Shown here: positions 50,169-61,139 of the stretch, in pieces
Numbering within the stretch: the stretch's first letter is position 1
Layout of the letters: the number at the start of each line of letters is the position of its first letter
DNA from: Eutreptiella sp. 'Long Island Sound 2002'
Taxonomy: Eukaryota > Euglenozoa > Euglenophyceae > Eutreptiales > Eutreptiaceae
Direction of reading: 5' to 3'
Assembly: GCA_964036045.1 (NCBI GenBank)
Contig: OZ038389.1
Span: forward strand, 42,066,119-42,130,118
Length of the DNA: 64,000 nucleotides
Program-made: the position numbers and the translations under genes
Notes under the pieces: model-generated
Seen by the model: only the letters and a program-made list of their open reading frames with translations
What the model was told of the DNA's origin: nothing
The model's database searches: none

Positions 50169-52511
50169 GTGATCCTGTGGACTGGCAAGCACACAGCGCG
50201 GTTACAGTATGAGCCACCACACGGCCAAAACATTATTGCGCTGGACGTTGTCAAATCCCCAAAGAGAATCCCACGGCCAGTTCCGGATCTCCACAACATT
50301 GAAGGCGCAGCACGTTGTCTAAATTTGACCCGTGAACACTTCCGTTGCTAGGTGACGCGTGAGCGTTTGGTGGATAGCGATGGACTCCACGAGTGGGTGC
50401 AGTTCCAAGCGGCGCCGGCGCACAGAGTGCAAGGACTCACGAAGCGGCTGAAGAGCCATCAAGACAGTTTGCTCGAGATCCGGTGCCTGCTGCTGCAGCT
50501 GTTTGAATGGAATGCAACAAACACTGCCTGGGGACGAGCACATCATGGGAAATATGCAAGGCCACTGTGCGAATCTCAGTGAGCTGTGTGGAACAATCGC
50601 AAGTATCACCGCTACTACAAAGTCTTTGCACCAACGAATGACTGCGGTGGCCACGGCGTTCAGTGGCCTTAGCACAGACTTCTACGGCAAGTTTCTCAAG
50701 AGATACAACAGCTGTGTGGACTCTTTACGAACGCTGTGGGCCAGTTCAACGAGCAGCGGTTTCACGAGACGTTGCTTGCGCTCAATGCCTAGTGCATGTT
50801 CGGGAGGGTTCCCATGCATATCCCTTCTCCACACACACGCGCACACTCGCTCCTGCTGGTTCGCCTCACCAATACAAGGCAATGCATGGATGACATGCTA
50901 TCGCATGGTTTGGTATGGGGTGCTCGCGCCTAATCATCCGATGTGCCTAGTTGAAAGCAGGTTACCCCAAAATTGTATGATGGGATTCCTCCACATTTCC
51001 TTTAAGAGTGTGTCTTCTCCATGGCAATCTGATGGTACAAAAAAAGTAGGCACCACCAGACCCAGTTTCAAGCAAAAGAGGTGTTTTGCAAAGGCGTTGG
51101 GGTCTAGTGCATGTTCGGGAGGGTTCGGATGGATATCCCTTCTCCACACACGAGCGCGCGCTCCCTCGCCTCCGCTGGCCTCGCCAAGGCAAGGCAGGGC
51201 ATGGCTGACATGGTATGGTATTGCGTGGTATGGGGTGCTCGCGCCTAATCATCCGATGCGTCTAGCCGAAAGCAGGTTAATCCGAAATTGTATGATGGGA
51301 GTTTCCCACATTTTCCCTCAAAAGTGTGTGTTCTCCACGGCAATGCAATGGTACAAAAGTAAGTCGGCACCACCAGGCGCAATTTCGAGCAAAAGAGGTG
51401 TTTTTTGACGGCTTTGGGGCCTAGTGCATGTTCGGGAGGGTTCCCATGCATATTCCTTCTCCACACAGGTGCACGTGCTCGCTCCCATCGGCTCGCCTCG
51501 TTAAGGCAAGGCAAGGCAAGGCATGGCTGGCATGGTATGGCATGGTTTGGTCTGGGGTGCTCGCGCCTAATCATTCGAAGTGTCTAGTTGAAAGCACGTT
51601 ACTCCAAAATTGTATGATAGGATTTTCTCAGATTTTCCTCTAAAAGTGCGTGTTCTCCACGGCAATGCAATGGTACAAAAAAAAACGTAGGAACCACCGG
51701 ACTGAAATTTGTGCAAAAGAGGTGTTTTGTGATGGCTTTGGGGCCTATTGCATGGTCGCGGGGGTTTCGATGCATATCCCTTCTCCACACACGCGCGCAC
51801 GCTCACTCACCTCGGCTCGCCTCATCAAGGCAAGGCAAGGCATCGCTGGCATGGTATGGCATGGTTTGGTATAGGGTGCTCGCGCCTAATGCTTCAGTTC
51901 ACCACCTTAGGGACGCCATCAAGGGTGGGGAGCACAGAGCCACTCCAGTGGAGACCAACATCGTGCAAGAGACTGAGACTAAGCTGGAGGCCCTTTGATC
52001 TGCCGTGGACGTGTCCGTCCGGGCGCCCAAAGAGGCCATGGATGGCGAGATCAGCGGAGCTCTTAGGCGGGCGGCAAGTGCCTTACCTCACCCACACACA
52101 GCGATGCCTGCTGTAGCTGGTGCCAGAATCGGTTCGTGGCTCACAATGGAGAGATGGCCGATTTGTGCAACGGCGTGCAGCTTGTAGCCAAGACTGACAA
52201 GGTGGCAGCGCTGCGTCGCGCACACAAAGGGCTTCTTGAGGAACACACAACAGCTAAGCTACAACGTGTGCTCAAAGGGGACAAAATCGCTGCCCTATGC
52301 GAAGCTCTAAGTGACCCATGAGGGCGCTCTTCATTGCCGCCCACCATCGGTGGGCCACACGAGCTGAATGCGCAAGTATCGGAGATCGCGACCAGAGTCA
52401 CGACGCTGAAGGCCAAGGAGCATCACTCCATGGCAAAGGAGGATCTAGAGAGGTTGCACATACAGCAAAATCAATTGGTGACGGAACTCAACTTCCAAAA
52501 GGAGCGATAGA
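50169..52511 (+). pseudogene. Decayed helical/coiled-coil protein gene, unrecognised
   Basis: From 50169 a frame runs through a single TAG at 50349-50351 and on to QGLTKRLKSHQDSLLEIRCL. It then shifts to NMQGHCANLSELCGTIASIT and to FNEQRFHETLLALNA at 50786. The 316-bp repeat array follows, and the same phase continues at 51891 as SVHHLRDAIKGGEHRATP. After one in-frame TGA and a shift, LVAKTDKVAALRRAHKGLLE and KEDLERLHIQQNQLVTELN end at 52511, with a further in-frame TGA. The product would be long, helical and coiled-coil rich, possibly a gag-like or cytoskeletal-type protein. No catalytic motif is seen. Confidence 0.55.
50787..51890. repeat. 316-bp tandem repeat array, 3.5 copies
   Basis: Units beginning GTGCATGTTCGGGAGGG at 50792, 51107, 51424 and (diverged) 51748 have periods of 315, 317 and 324 bp. 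Shared phrases include CATATCCCTTCTCCACACA, GGTGCTCGCGCCTAATCATC and GCAAAAGAGGTGTTTT. The last copy stops in mid-unit at CGCGCCTAAT. The array interrupts the pseudogene without changing its phase. Confidence 0.9.
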
Positions 52512-53069
52512 ATCGCAACCTGGATAGGCCTACCCGGTGACGGGTCTGGTGCAGGACTGATGTCCCCAAGCTTCATCACCGACGTGGAGTGCGGCCGCGC
52601 GGCTTTCTCAGTCTATGTTTATCCCTTGTTGCTCTCACCGGATCCATTTCCTACCCACGCCTGTCAGTTGTCAGTTAACAGGGACGTCCGCAATACCAAA
52701 GAGAGCTAGGGTCGAGAACGGACGGGAGCTGCGGTCCAGCACCGAACAGGGCAATCAGTTTGTTGCTTCTTTTCCACCGTGAGGGTCCTGAGCCCATACC
52801 TCACAGTCTCTGTCCTCTGTTGTAAAAAAAAAAAAGCAGCGAGTTCCAGATATGTGCTTCCTTGTCTTGACATGTTTTCTTTGCTAGATCCCAGTGCAGC
52901 GCACCTAATCCGGCCGCAACCACCGACTTTTGGTGGTTTCCAACCCTTAAAATTGCCCTAACCTAGACCCCCATACCTAGGCCTAGTGGGCTGCAGCAAG
53001 CTACAAGTGGTAGCCCAAAGAGGTGGCTGCCAAAATTGGTCAACAAGGTCCACCGGGTGCAAAAAAATG
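52512..53069. other. Intergenic, no gene seen
   Basis: Nothing is recognised apart from an A run at 52823-52835. Confidence 0.5.
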
Positions 53070-53480
53070 ACTTTTTTCAAAAATCATCCTGGACCACATG
53101 GAATGCTCCAACAAACATGCTCTTGGCGCGTTTTGAGCTCGTGGTGGCCCGTTTTGAGCTTGTGGTGGCCCGTTTTGGCCCTCCTAAAATCCCAAAATGC
53201 CTCGAAAATGGGCTGTTTTGCAACCAAAAATGGGTCAAAAATGTATCAAAAATGTGTTTTTCCAAAGATACTTTTTGGACCATTTGGGGTGCACAAAAAA
53301 GTGGAATGAGCCCATTTTGAGCCCATGTTGAACAATTTTGGCCCCTCTCAAAGCCGAAAGGGCCTTGAAAATGGGCCAATTTGGGACCACAAATGGCTCA
53401 AAAACAGGTCAAAACCATGGTTTTCCAAAAATGATCCTAGTCCAGTTGTGGTGCCCAAACGGATGAATACGGCTCATTTT
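53070..53480. repeat. Degenerate ~165-180-bp tandem repeats
   Basis: Three units share TTTTTCAAAAATCATCCTGG-like, CCATTTTGAGC, AAATGGGC..TTT, CAAAAATGGGTCAAAAA and TTTTCCAAA phrases (near 53075, 53258 and 53422). GAGCTCGTGGTGGCCCGTTT is itself doubled at 53137-53171. Confidence 0.7.
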
Positions 53481-53590
53481 GAGCCCCTTTTGAGCCGCTC
53501 TCATCCACTTTCTAGTGCGTACCTCATTTGTCGATGAAGTCTCCTAGACCATGTTCCTTCCCCCACCAGCTCGGTCCCAATATTCAATCC

Positions 53591-53680
53591 TGGTTAGGGT
53601 TAGGCTTAGGGTTGGGTGTGGGCAAGGGTTAGGGTCCCATCTCGGGTTAGGGTTAGGGTTAAGGTTACAGTGAGGGTCAG
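53591..53680 (+). repeat. Interstitial telomere-like tract (TTAGGG type)
   Basis: GGTTAGGGTTAGGCTTAGGG and later GGGTTAGGGTTAGGGTTAAG occur in 90 bp of degenerate G-rich hexamers. Pure TTAGGG units are broken by GTGTGGGCAA and CCCATCTC spacers. Confidence 0.75.
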
Positions 53681-53890
53681 GGGACTTTGGACATAACGGA
53701 ACACTTTTTTGCATTAAGGACCGCCCTGTGTGGGAAAGTCTTGAACGTGTTAGGGTTTCATTTATGAATCATTGCAATGACACATAAAAAGGAATGAAAA
53801 CAAACGAATCCCAGGGCCCTTGGATCCCAGGCAAATTTTTCCCTGTCATAGTTCCTGGATGCGGGAGAGGGTGGGAGTGAGGGGGGAAGG

Positions 53891-53977
<87 letters not shown>
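53891..53977. repeat. (GA)n microsatellite
   Basis: About 87 bp of almost pure GA dinucleotides. Frames through it give Arg-Glu or Ser-Leu runs. Confidence 0.97.
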
Positions 53978-53979
<2 letters not shown>

Positions 53980-54119
53980 TGGGGGGGGGGGAGGCTGAGT
54001 CATGCCCAAAAGACTTGTCTGCGCAGTGGGGAAAGGGGGTGGGGTGTGTGCGGCAACCAGCTTCCATCACACGATTCACCCTCCGTCCTGTTGGCCCTCC
54101 TGCACAGTTCTGGGACCCC

Positions 54120-54644
54120 ATGCCTTTTGCCAATTCGGCAATCAACAAGATTGCCCGGCGAATCGACAAGGTCGCAGGCTCCGAGCACTCGACGCTTACA
54201 TCCGGACCCCAAAGGGCTCCAAGGGCTGGCGGTCGTGGCCGGCCAGGCTCCACCCCAGACCCGAGGCAGGCTGCAGAGCGCCCTGGGCCCTACGGACCGA
54301 CAGTTGCGCCTGGGGCCCCTCACCACGATGACCCGGGAAGGCCGCCCCAGACGTTCGACCCCAGTAAGTTCTCTTCGTGGGGGGTCGTCAGACGGCTGCG
54401 GTACCTGCGGTACAAGGCGTACTTCTGTGGCGTGGACCGGTCGTACGTGGTCTTCTTTGAACACACGTCGAAGGAATACGTCGGGACGTACGATGTCACG
54501 GGCGCCACTGTGGAGCCTGTGGAGAAGGATGGCTTCAAAGTGTGCTTGCCGGGCTACCACGATGATTGGTTCTTCAAGTGCGATTTGGACGCGGAGGCCG
54601 AGGCATGGATCCACGTGTTCATGAAGGCAGGTACGATGCAGTGA
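54120..54644 (+). CDS. PH-domain protein (exon)
   Basis: From ATG 54120, after an acceptor-like CTGCACAG at 54108, the frame gives an amphipathic N-terminus (NSAINKIARRIDKVAG), a Pro/Gly-rich linker and a PH-like domain at residues ~83-171. The domain reads SSWGVVRRLRYLRYKAYFCG, YVVFFEHTSKEYVGTYDVTG, then FKVCLP, WFFKCDLDAEAEAWIHVFMK with the invariant-type Trp at about 163. PH domains bind phosphoinositides or proteins at membranes. A donor-like AAGGCAG|GTACGA at 54630 means the exon probably ends there and the TGA at 54642 may lie in an intron. Upstream exons are possible. Confidence 0.6.
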   Translation: MPFANSAINKIARRIDKVAGSEHSTLTSGPQRAPRAGGRGRPGSTPDPRQAAERPGPYGPTVAPGAPHHDDPGRPPQTFDPSKFSSWGVVRRLRYLRYKAYFCGVDRSYVVFFEHTSKEYVGTYDVTGATVEPVEKDGFKVCLPGYHDDWFFKCDLDAEAEAWIHVFMKAGTMQ

Positions 54645-55229
54645 GATGGGAGCCCCCATTTCCCCTCATGGTACATGCAGCACTTGCTTCGTGGGACATG
54701 GCATGTGTGAGGTACAGGGGACGCATGGTCCAATGGGTTCCATGGTTCCCACAGGTTCGTCACCCTCATCCCTTGGCGCAGGGATTGGGGCGGGTTGCCA
54801 AAATGAAAGCCGCAACTGATTCGCCGCAAACCGATGGTGCGTGTCTCCGGTGCTGGACGTTCTCGGCCCGAAAAGCGTCGTTTGCGAGCGGGTGGCGAGT
54901 AGATGACGGTTTCGCACATATACGGGGCCGCTTGTGTTCCGTGTGTTTTGTGTACCCCCCCCCCCCCCCCGCCCCCATGGCCCAAGGAAAATTTGTGCGG
55001 TGGTGCCAAGGAAAACTCGATGTAGAACTGGATCGTGGTGCAGTGCGACAAATTGACACAATGAACTGAGAGTCGTGACTATGACCATATACCTGTGTCA
55101 TGGGGGTGTATGCGAGTCCTGTATCTGTTGCTCATTGCCCCCGCCCCCATCGGCAGTCTGCCCCCTTGCACAGTCCCCCTGCCCCCCCGGGGGGTGGGGG
55201 GGGCAGGGATGCATTGGAAGGGGGGGAGG
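54645..55229. other. Probable intron or intergenic DNA after the PH exon
   Basis: CCACAG|GTTCG at 54758 is a possible acceptor, but the frame that follows stops within 20 codons. No other feature. Confidence 0.4.
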
Positions 55230-55410
55230 TACCCCCCCCCCCCCGCCCTCCAAGGCCCTGGCCTATGGCCCAGCCGCTCTCTCCCCGACCGCAACTGCCA
55301 GCCCCAACGCGATTTGTAACCGACAGTAACCGCCCCCAGCCGCTTTGGCAACCGTCTCCAACCCCCCGTCTAACCACTTCTGGAACCTCCTCCGGGCCCC
55401 CTTCCCTTTC
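55230..55410. repeat. Dispersed repeat R3, copy 1
   Basis: GAGGTACC, TTGTAACCGACAGTAACCGC, CCGCTTTGG.AACC and TCCAACC phrases match 58735-58935 in the same orientation. Confidence 0.75.
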
Positions 55411-55488
55411 AATTCACCCCTGGGGGGGGGGGTCACTTGCACTTTTCTGCCAAAAACTTTTGTGTTTCATTTTGTGTGTTATCTTCAG

Positions 55489-55516
55489 GACTCCCACGTG
55501 CCGGAGGAGCGATGTG
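55489..55516 (+). CDS. Possible 28-nt micro-exon
   Basis: TTATCTTCAG precedes and GTAAGG follows GACTCCCACGTGCCGGAGGA. Both splice signals are good, but there is no other support. Confidence 0.2.
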
Positions 55517-55984
55517 GTAAGGGCACGGATCCTGGCGCATAGTGCCCCCGGGACTTGGCGACGTGGGGGGGGGGGGGCGTCACGCGTTCTGGGGGAACGT
55601 CCATGGGGGCGTGTGCCTGACCGTCTACAGTCCCGAGGCCAGGTACTGAGGAGCTTTCAATGGACAGCCTTGTGTATGTGCCCGTTTCCTTGGGCAAAGC
55701 GAAGCCACGGGGCTCCATCCACCTGACGGGTCATGTCAGTGGTAATGGTGGTGTGGTGTGGTGCGGTGTGGAGGGCGGGGGGGGGGGGGGGGGCAGAGAG
55801 GTGAAGTAAACTGGCACAAATGGCCGGTTGGGGGTTTGCGGGGGTGCGCCGTGGGGGAGGGGCGGGTTTGGCGCAGTAGGCGCAAGACGGGTGGGGTGGC
55901 GGTGGGGGGGTGGGGGGGACATGTGGTCCAAGGCACCATCATTGACCCCGGGCCACGACTCGGCATGAAGGATGGATACAGTAA

Positions 55985-56110
55985 CCCCCTCCCCCCCTTT
56001 TGCGATCGCAACGCCCTCAGCAGAGCAACAGCGCGTGTTGTATCCGCAAATTTTGAAACGATGGAATTTGGCGGTTCCTTCTCCTGGTGGTCCATGAAGA
56101 TCGATTTTTC
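55985..56110. repeat. Dispersed repeat R4, copy 1 (diverged)
   Basis: TTTGCGATCGCAACGCCCTC.GCAGAGCAAC resembles the better copies at 56262, 58055 and 63763. Confidence 0.45.
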
Positions 56111-56261
56111 TTGGTGATTTGAGCCTGGGGATGGCATTTTGGGGGTATTGGTTGCTGTCCTGCCATCCACTCTCACCCTCTCTTGTTCTTTGGCGGTGGA
56201 GATTGGGGAATCACCTGACGACTGGTACATGATGCAATGGTCACCTCTCGTGCCTTCTCAC

Positions 56262-56362
56262 ATCGGGCGCAAACAACGCCCTTGTCAGAGCAACACTGGG
56301 TATTGCTGCCGTCACATTTTGGAGCTTTAGTGTTGCTCTAGCGGGGGGGGGGGGGGGGGGGC
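56262..56362. repeat. Dispersed repeat R4, copy 2
   Basis: CAACGCCCTTGTCAGAGCAA, TATTGCTGCCGTCACATTTTGG and TTAGTGTTGCTCTAGC end in a 19-base G run (56343-56361). GAGCAAC and GTTGCTC form a hairpin. Confidence 0.7.
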
Positions 56363-56818
56363 ACAACGAGGCAGGCTATGGACGGCCTGTGGACAGAGGT
56401 GTGTGGACAGCAAAAACAGTCAAATGACCCCGGCAACAACCAGCACAACCTCAATACGCCAACTATTGGGCGCCGCTGACACGCAAACGGCACACCATGC
56501 CACATTCAGCACAGTCCCAACACACCAACCACTGGGCTCCGTGAATGCGGAAACGACACCAGCAGGAGCACCGGCCGCAGCGGCCGACAGAAAGCAGCGC
56601 CCCGACGCAACATGCGAAGGGAAGAACGGGTGACCGTCCAGGGCCCCGTAAAGGAGCAACAACCAGATGGAATGTCACACAGGGGGGGGGGGGGGGGGGC
56701 TACGCCGATGGTTGGTCTCAGCAATGGTTTTGGGATGGATGTAGGTGCGCTCACGTGCGGTGCCACCGGTTGTTGGTGTCCAGCATGAGTCTCCCTCGCG
56801 CTCTGTCCCCTCACACAG
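56363..56818. other. Intergenic; contains dispersed repeat copy
   Basis: 56597-56690 is the second copy of the 2637-2715 repeat, with the same G run at its end. Otherwise no feature. Confidence 0.6.
56597..56690 (+). repeat. Dispersed repeat, copy 2 of 2
   Basis: CGACGCAACATGCGAAG, GAAGAACGGGTG, CAGGGCCCCGTAAAG and TGTCACACAGGGG match 2637-2715. Confidence 0.75.
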
Positions 56819-56935
56819 TGCATTACAGAGCCGACAGAGAACATGAGAGGCGCCTGGCAGAGCAGCGCCGACAGCGCCGACAGGAAATGGAGCGACGACA
56901 AGCGCAGGCACAGGCCATGCAGCAGAATGCGTCGG
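56819..56935 (+). CDS. Exon encoding a charged helix
   Basis: CCCCTCACACAG precedes and GTGTGTG follows. The exon reads HYRADREHERRLAEQRRQRR then EMERRQAQAQAMQQNAS, a single strongly charged alpha-helix likely to form a coiled coil. It lies 2.2 kb after the PH exon in the same orientation and could belong to the same gene. Confidence 0.45.
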
Positions 56936-58054
56936 GTGTGTGTTTCGAAGCCCCCCTACAGCCCCTTCACCCCCAGGGGCCAGACTGAGGGACAACGCAC
57001 ATCCTGCCTCATGGGCACCATCGTTTCTTTGGACGGAGCCTGTGTTGTTGTTTCAGACGCTCGACCCCCTGATCAGACTGTTACAATGCCAACCGCTGTT
57101 GGTCACTGCCCAACCGACGGCAAGCGTTGACGGACTGCCGGGGGGTCAGTACAGCCCCCCAAAAGTTGAGGGGGGCTGGGGGCTCCGGAAAAGGGCTCAA
57201 TTGACAGGACCATCCGTCAGTTATTATGAACTCTGGCGCCGAAGGCACCGAAAACTTTTTCGAGCATTGACATGGTCAATTTTTTTTCCCCAAATGCGTG
57301 GCGAGCGATGACTTTTCTGCACCCCCTCGACGCGCTCATTCCCCAAAAAAAAAAATCCCATTTTTATTTTTTGCCGAATTTTGGGTCCGGGTCACCTCCG
57401 GGGCCCGGGGGTCAGTCTCGGTAGGAAGTTGGGGGCGTCACTTGAATATATTTGGGGGGTGGGGGGGTCTAGCCAGGGGGCTGTATCGAAACCCCCCCCC
57501 CGAAATTGAAAGCCCGCCCACTGCAGGTGGGTGCCCGCGAACCCTCGGACAGGTGCGAAGGGCCGTCCGGTAGCCTCCAAATGCCGCCGGTCCAGCATCA
57601 ATTTCCAAATGCCGTTGGAGCTCGACCCCCCCGTCGGTGGGTGGCTGTTCCGTATGCTGCGCCTTGTCCCGTCCCTTTTGCGGTTGTCCGGGACGGTGAA
57701 CAACTGCCCGGCCGACGGGTGCCAGTCCCGCTAAAACCGCCGGATTGCCGTCTAAGTCTGCGGTCTTTGCCCTGGATAGCTCCCGGTGGTGGGTGGTGTT
57801 CACGGGAAAGCTATTTTACTGCGGGGCGCTGTGCAGAAACGCCTCCGAAAGGTGGAAGGAGGTCGATTTTTTTGTGGTACAAGCGGTTCCGAAAAGCGTA
57901 GTGGTGGTTGGTGTGCACCCGACGCCGGGTGATGATCAAACGATGATTGCCCGATGTGCCATTCAGCAGAGGATTGTGGTGGTTCAACGTCATGGGACTG
58001 GGGCTGTGGGCGCTTCGTTGTGCAACGGACGCGCACATGCAACCCCCCCTCCCC
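56936..58054. other. Intergenic or intronic, no supported exon
   Basis: A long plus-strand frame from 57745 crosses R4 copies and G runs and is not credible as a protein. Confidence 0.5.
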
Positions 58055-58215
58055 CCCCTTTGCGAGCAACGCCCGTGTCAGAGCAACTTTTGGAAGCGTG
58101 TCCCACTGTGCCCTGTGTAAATCCGCCCCCGTGTCAGAGCAACGGTAGGCGTTGTTTCCGTCAGATTTTGGGACTTTGGTGTTGCTCTCGCAAGGCGGGG
58201 GGGGGGGGGGTCCAG
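58055..58215. repeat. Dispersed repeat R4, copy 3
   Basis: TTTGCGAGCAACGCCCGTGT, then GTGTCAGAGCAACGG, GTTGTTTCCGTCAGATTTTG and GGTGTTGCTCTCGCAAGG end in a G run. The GTGTCAGAGCAAC phrase is doubled here. Confidence 0.7.
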
Positions 58216-58734
58216 GGCAGCACAGGAATAGAGGGCAGGGCAACAAGGCATATCCTGAAATGGGCCGTTCAAGGGGACGACGAAGGAGGACTTGTGTCAG
58301 GGGGGCCGGTCCTCTTGTCCCCAAACACAGAGTCTGATGGGCGGGGGGGGGGGGGGGTGGATGAGAAATCCTGCTGCTCTAGTGGCAGCCCCCTTCCTGT
58401 TTTGATAACAGACCGCTCGCCGTGGCTGACTTTGTGGCGATGGACCTTCCTTGCAGGGGCTCAAGGTCCTGTTGGCAACACGTTCTGTGCCTGGGGAGGG
58501 GGGCTGGGCGGGGGGGCGGGGGCCCATGCACCATTGTCCCACGACGCGCCCCCCGTCTCGGGGTACGCTCGTCTCGTGCCCCCGACATCAGATCCGTTTC
58601 CAAGGACGGGCCCGTCTGTCTCTGTCGCCCCCCCCCCCCGACCCGTGAGCCCCGCCCACCTGCTGGCCTCTGCGACCCCCACAACGCATACCTGTCTACC
58701 CTCTGGTGGGGGGCATGCATTCGGACGGGGTGAG
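58216..58734. other. Intergenic, no gene seen
   Basis: G and C runs interrupt every frame. Confidence 0.5.
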
Positions 58735-58935
58735 GTACCTTCCCGCCTCCAGGGCGCCCAGCTTATGCCCAGCCACTGTCTCCCTGACGCCAAGTGCCAG
58801 CTTCAATGGCATTTGTAACCGACAGTAACCGCCCCCAACCGCTTTGGGAACCTCCTCCAACCGCCCATCCAACCGCCTCTGGGGCCGCCTCTGAGGTCCC
58901 TTCCCGTATAATGCCTCCCTGCTCTGGAGGGTAGG
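58735..58935. repeat. Dispersed repeat R3, copy 2
   Basis: It matches 55230-55410: GAGGTACC at the start, TTGTAACCGACAGTAACCGC in the middle, and CCGCTTTGGGAACCTCCTCC near the end. Confidence 0.75.
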
Positions 58936-59823
58936 GGCCACCCAAGGGGGTCGCTCACATCGGCACTCCGCGTTGCTCTGCGATTCCGGGGGCGCTGATG
59001 AGGACGAGGCCGATTCCGCCCACAAAGGCCGCGTCCCCGAACACCGCCTGCGGCCGGGCGCCCCCTCAGCCTCCGGTGCATCGCAACCTTCCGTTGGGGA
59101 CGTCTGCGGCGGGCCCCATCCGTGCGGCTGTTGATCGTCCCGCCGTCCCATTGTGTTGCTGGGCTCACCTTCTGCCCCTCAGCCCCCCACGAAGGGACAT
59201 GCGCGGCACGGCCGTATCGCCCTCTCGCTGGCCTCGGTCTCGGTCCCGTGCGCCACTTCCGATGGGCAACTCGTCCCGTGGCCTTCGGCCTCTGACGGCA
59301 CATTTGTAAGGGGCCGGTACGTCGGTTGTGAGGCGCCCGGGAACGAACGCTGCACTCACCCCCCGCCGTCCGGCCTCCCGGACACTTCGTACGGACCCGC
59401 GATGCCCCGTCTGGGCACCCCCGCGCTGCACGGCGCCGCAAGCAGCAGCAAACCCACGTTGCATCCAACACGGCCCATCCCTGTGACGGGTCATGGGCTG
59501 TAGCAGCGCGCTGTAGCAAAGGGGGAGGGGGGGGGGGGTGAGGTCCGCAGTTTTTTCGCAATTTCGCAATTTTCCGCAAGTTCCCGCAATATCGGCACAA
59601 TTGCCTTTTGCCAGTCGCGAGCCTTGTTGGTGCCCTGTGTGTCCCCTGTGCAGAGGTGGTGCTCCTTGAGGCTGCGGGGGATTTGGTTACGGCGCCGCAA
59701 TTTTCCCACAATTTCCCGCAATTTTTCGAAATTTTTCGCAGAATTGGATTTGACGCTCCGTGATCGCCCCCCCCCCCCCCCTCGGCTGTAGCCCCCTCGC
59801 CACGCCTCCCTTCCGCTCCGCAG
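58936..59823. other. Probable intron/5' region before RING exon 1
   Basis: A long minus-strand frame across 58803-60242 is antisense to the RING exon and is not reported. Short AATTTTTCGCAATTTCCCGC-like repeats lie at 59545-59590 and 59692-59740 (GCAATTT units). Confidence 0.5.
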
Positions 59824-60090
59824 GCGCCGCAAATACGAGCGGATTCAACTGCAAGCGCCGCCTGGACGCGGTTTGCGCCAAAGACGGCCTGCGGGACTCC
59901 TGCGTCCGGCGGGACGGCAATGCGCTGCATCTGGTGTGCCCCTCCTGCGGCGGCGAGTACGCGGATGGCCTCCAGCCGCTGGTCCTGGGCTGCCACCACG
60001 ACTTCTGCAAGAACTGCCTGTCGGACATGTCCCAGGGGCCGCAGATCAAGTGCAAGTACTGTGAGCGCGCGACCGACGTCCCTCCGGAAG
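59824..60090 (+). CDS. RING finger exon 1 (probable E3 ubiquitin ligase)
   Basis: A clear internal exon: CCGCTCCGCAG precedes and GGAAG|GTGCGGGTG follows. The 89 codons include a complete C3HC4 RING: C-P-S-C, then LVLGCHHDFCKNCL supplying C-x-H-x2-C-x2-C, and KCKYC for the last pair. RING-HC domains recruit E2 enzymes for ubiquitin transfer. A basic Cys-containing segment (FNCKRRLDAVCAKDGLRDSC) precedes it. The rest of the protein must lie in other exons that I cannot identify. Confidence 0.7.
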
Positions 60091-60146
60091 GTGCGGGTGC
60101 CGGGGCTGTCGGTGCTGGTCCGCCTGAGCCGTGCGGGTGCCATAGA

Positions 60147-60205
60147 GGGGCTGGGAACGTGGGTGGGGCTGGGAACGTGGGTGGGGCTGGGAACGTGGGT
60201 GGGGC
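60147..60205 (+). repeat. 18-bp tandem repeat, 3 copies
   Basis: GGGGCTGGGAACGTGGGT is repeated three times just after the RING exon donor, in the putative intron. Confidence 0.92.
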
Positions 60206-61139
60206 GGGCCGGGGCAGTCAGTGTTTGGCGGTCCCGGAGCATTGGGTCGGATCTCAGTCTGACCTAAAGGGAGGCGCCGGGAAGGGACGCATCCGCCCCT
60301 CTTTTTTCGCCGTTGAAATGTTTTTTTGGTTCACGGTGGAAACGTGGGGGATGCGGTCAATAGAGAGCGTGTACTGTTTGAGCTCAACCTGCGGAGGATT
60401 CAGCGTCTGCCCTCTTCTTTGTCCGGTCCTCCTGTACCCCAGCGAGTCCCTCTGGCCGCGGGTGGGGGACGTGGGGGGGAGGGGGGGTCTGGGCCCCTTT
60501 ACGCGATGTGGGTACCAGGCCCGCATCCCGCCGCCCTGTGCCTGCACCTGCCCCCACAATCCCGGGGCTTTGAAGTGGGGCCTTGTGTGTGGGTGCACCC
60601 CGAGCCTGCCCACTCCCTTCGACAGGGCGCGTGTCACCGCGGGCGCAAACCTGGCGGGACCCCTTTCCTGATGTGCAAAGGGTTCTGACTCCCACGCGGG
60701 CCCTCCGCCCTTCTCTGTTCCAATGGCGCCGTTGTTGTGCCTGAGACTCGCGGTGCCCCTCGATTGCGCAGGGCTGTGTGGCGCTGGCGAGCCCCCCCCC
60801 CCCCCCCGTGACCGGAGTTGAACGGGCTCGGCCCCTCCTGCGAACGTGACCGGGCCCCCCTGCCCACAGTCCACAGTGCCAGGCCACCCCTGCTTTCCCT
60901 CCAACGGCAAACTGCAGGGCTCCTGAGTCACCAAGATTTCGGTGACTTCCGGTGACCGGCGGTTTGGCAGTTGTTTTCCACTTGGTGACCTTGGTGACCA
61001 CATTTAACAATGGAAGAAGGGAGTAGCAGGGGAAAGTTTTCAGATTGAATAGAAGGTACCAGAGTGCTGAAGTGCTGGACTGTGTGATTGGGGTTGGGTG
61101 TGCATTTCTCTGGGCAATATTTTTTTGATGTCCTATCAG
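60206..61139. other. Intergenic or intronic, no supported exon
   Basis: GC-rich with a C run at 60789-60807; nothing is recognised. The TTGGTGAC phrase is doubled near 60983-61000. Confidence 0.5.

Noticed and set aside
50787-51890. 316-bp array as tandem LTRs of the copia element
   Set aside because: Periods vary, the last copy ends in mid-unit and there are no TG...CA ends or a primer-binding site.
53820-54119. N-terminal extension of the PH frame through the GA microsatellite
   Set aside because: It would encode an Arg-Glu run; an acceptor-like CACAG and an ATG at 54120 give a better start.
57745-58818. 357-codon plus-strand frame
   Set aside because: It runs through R4 repeats, G runs and half of R3, so it is not a protein-coding gene.
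58803-60242. 479-codon minus-strand frame
   Set aside because: It is antisense to the RING exon and depends on the GC-rich composition and the 18-bp repeat.
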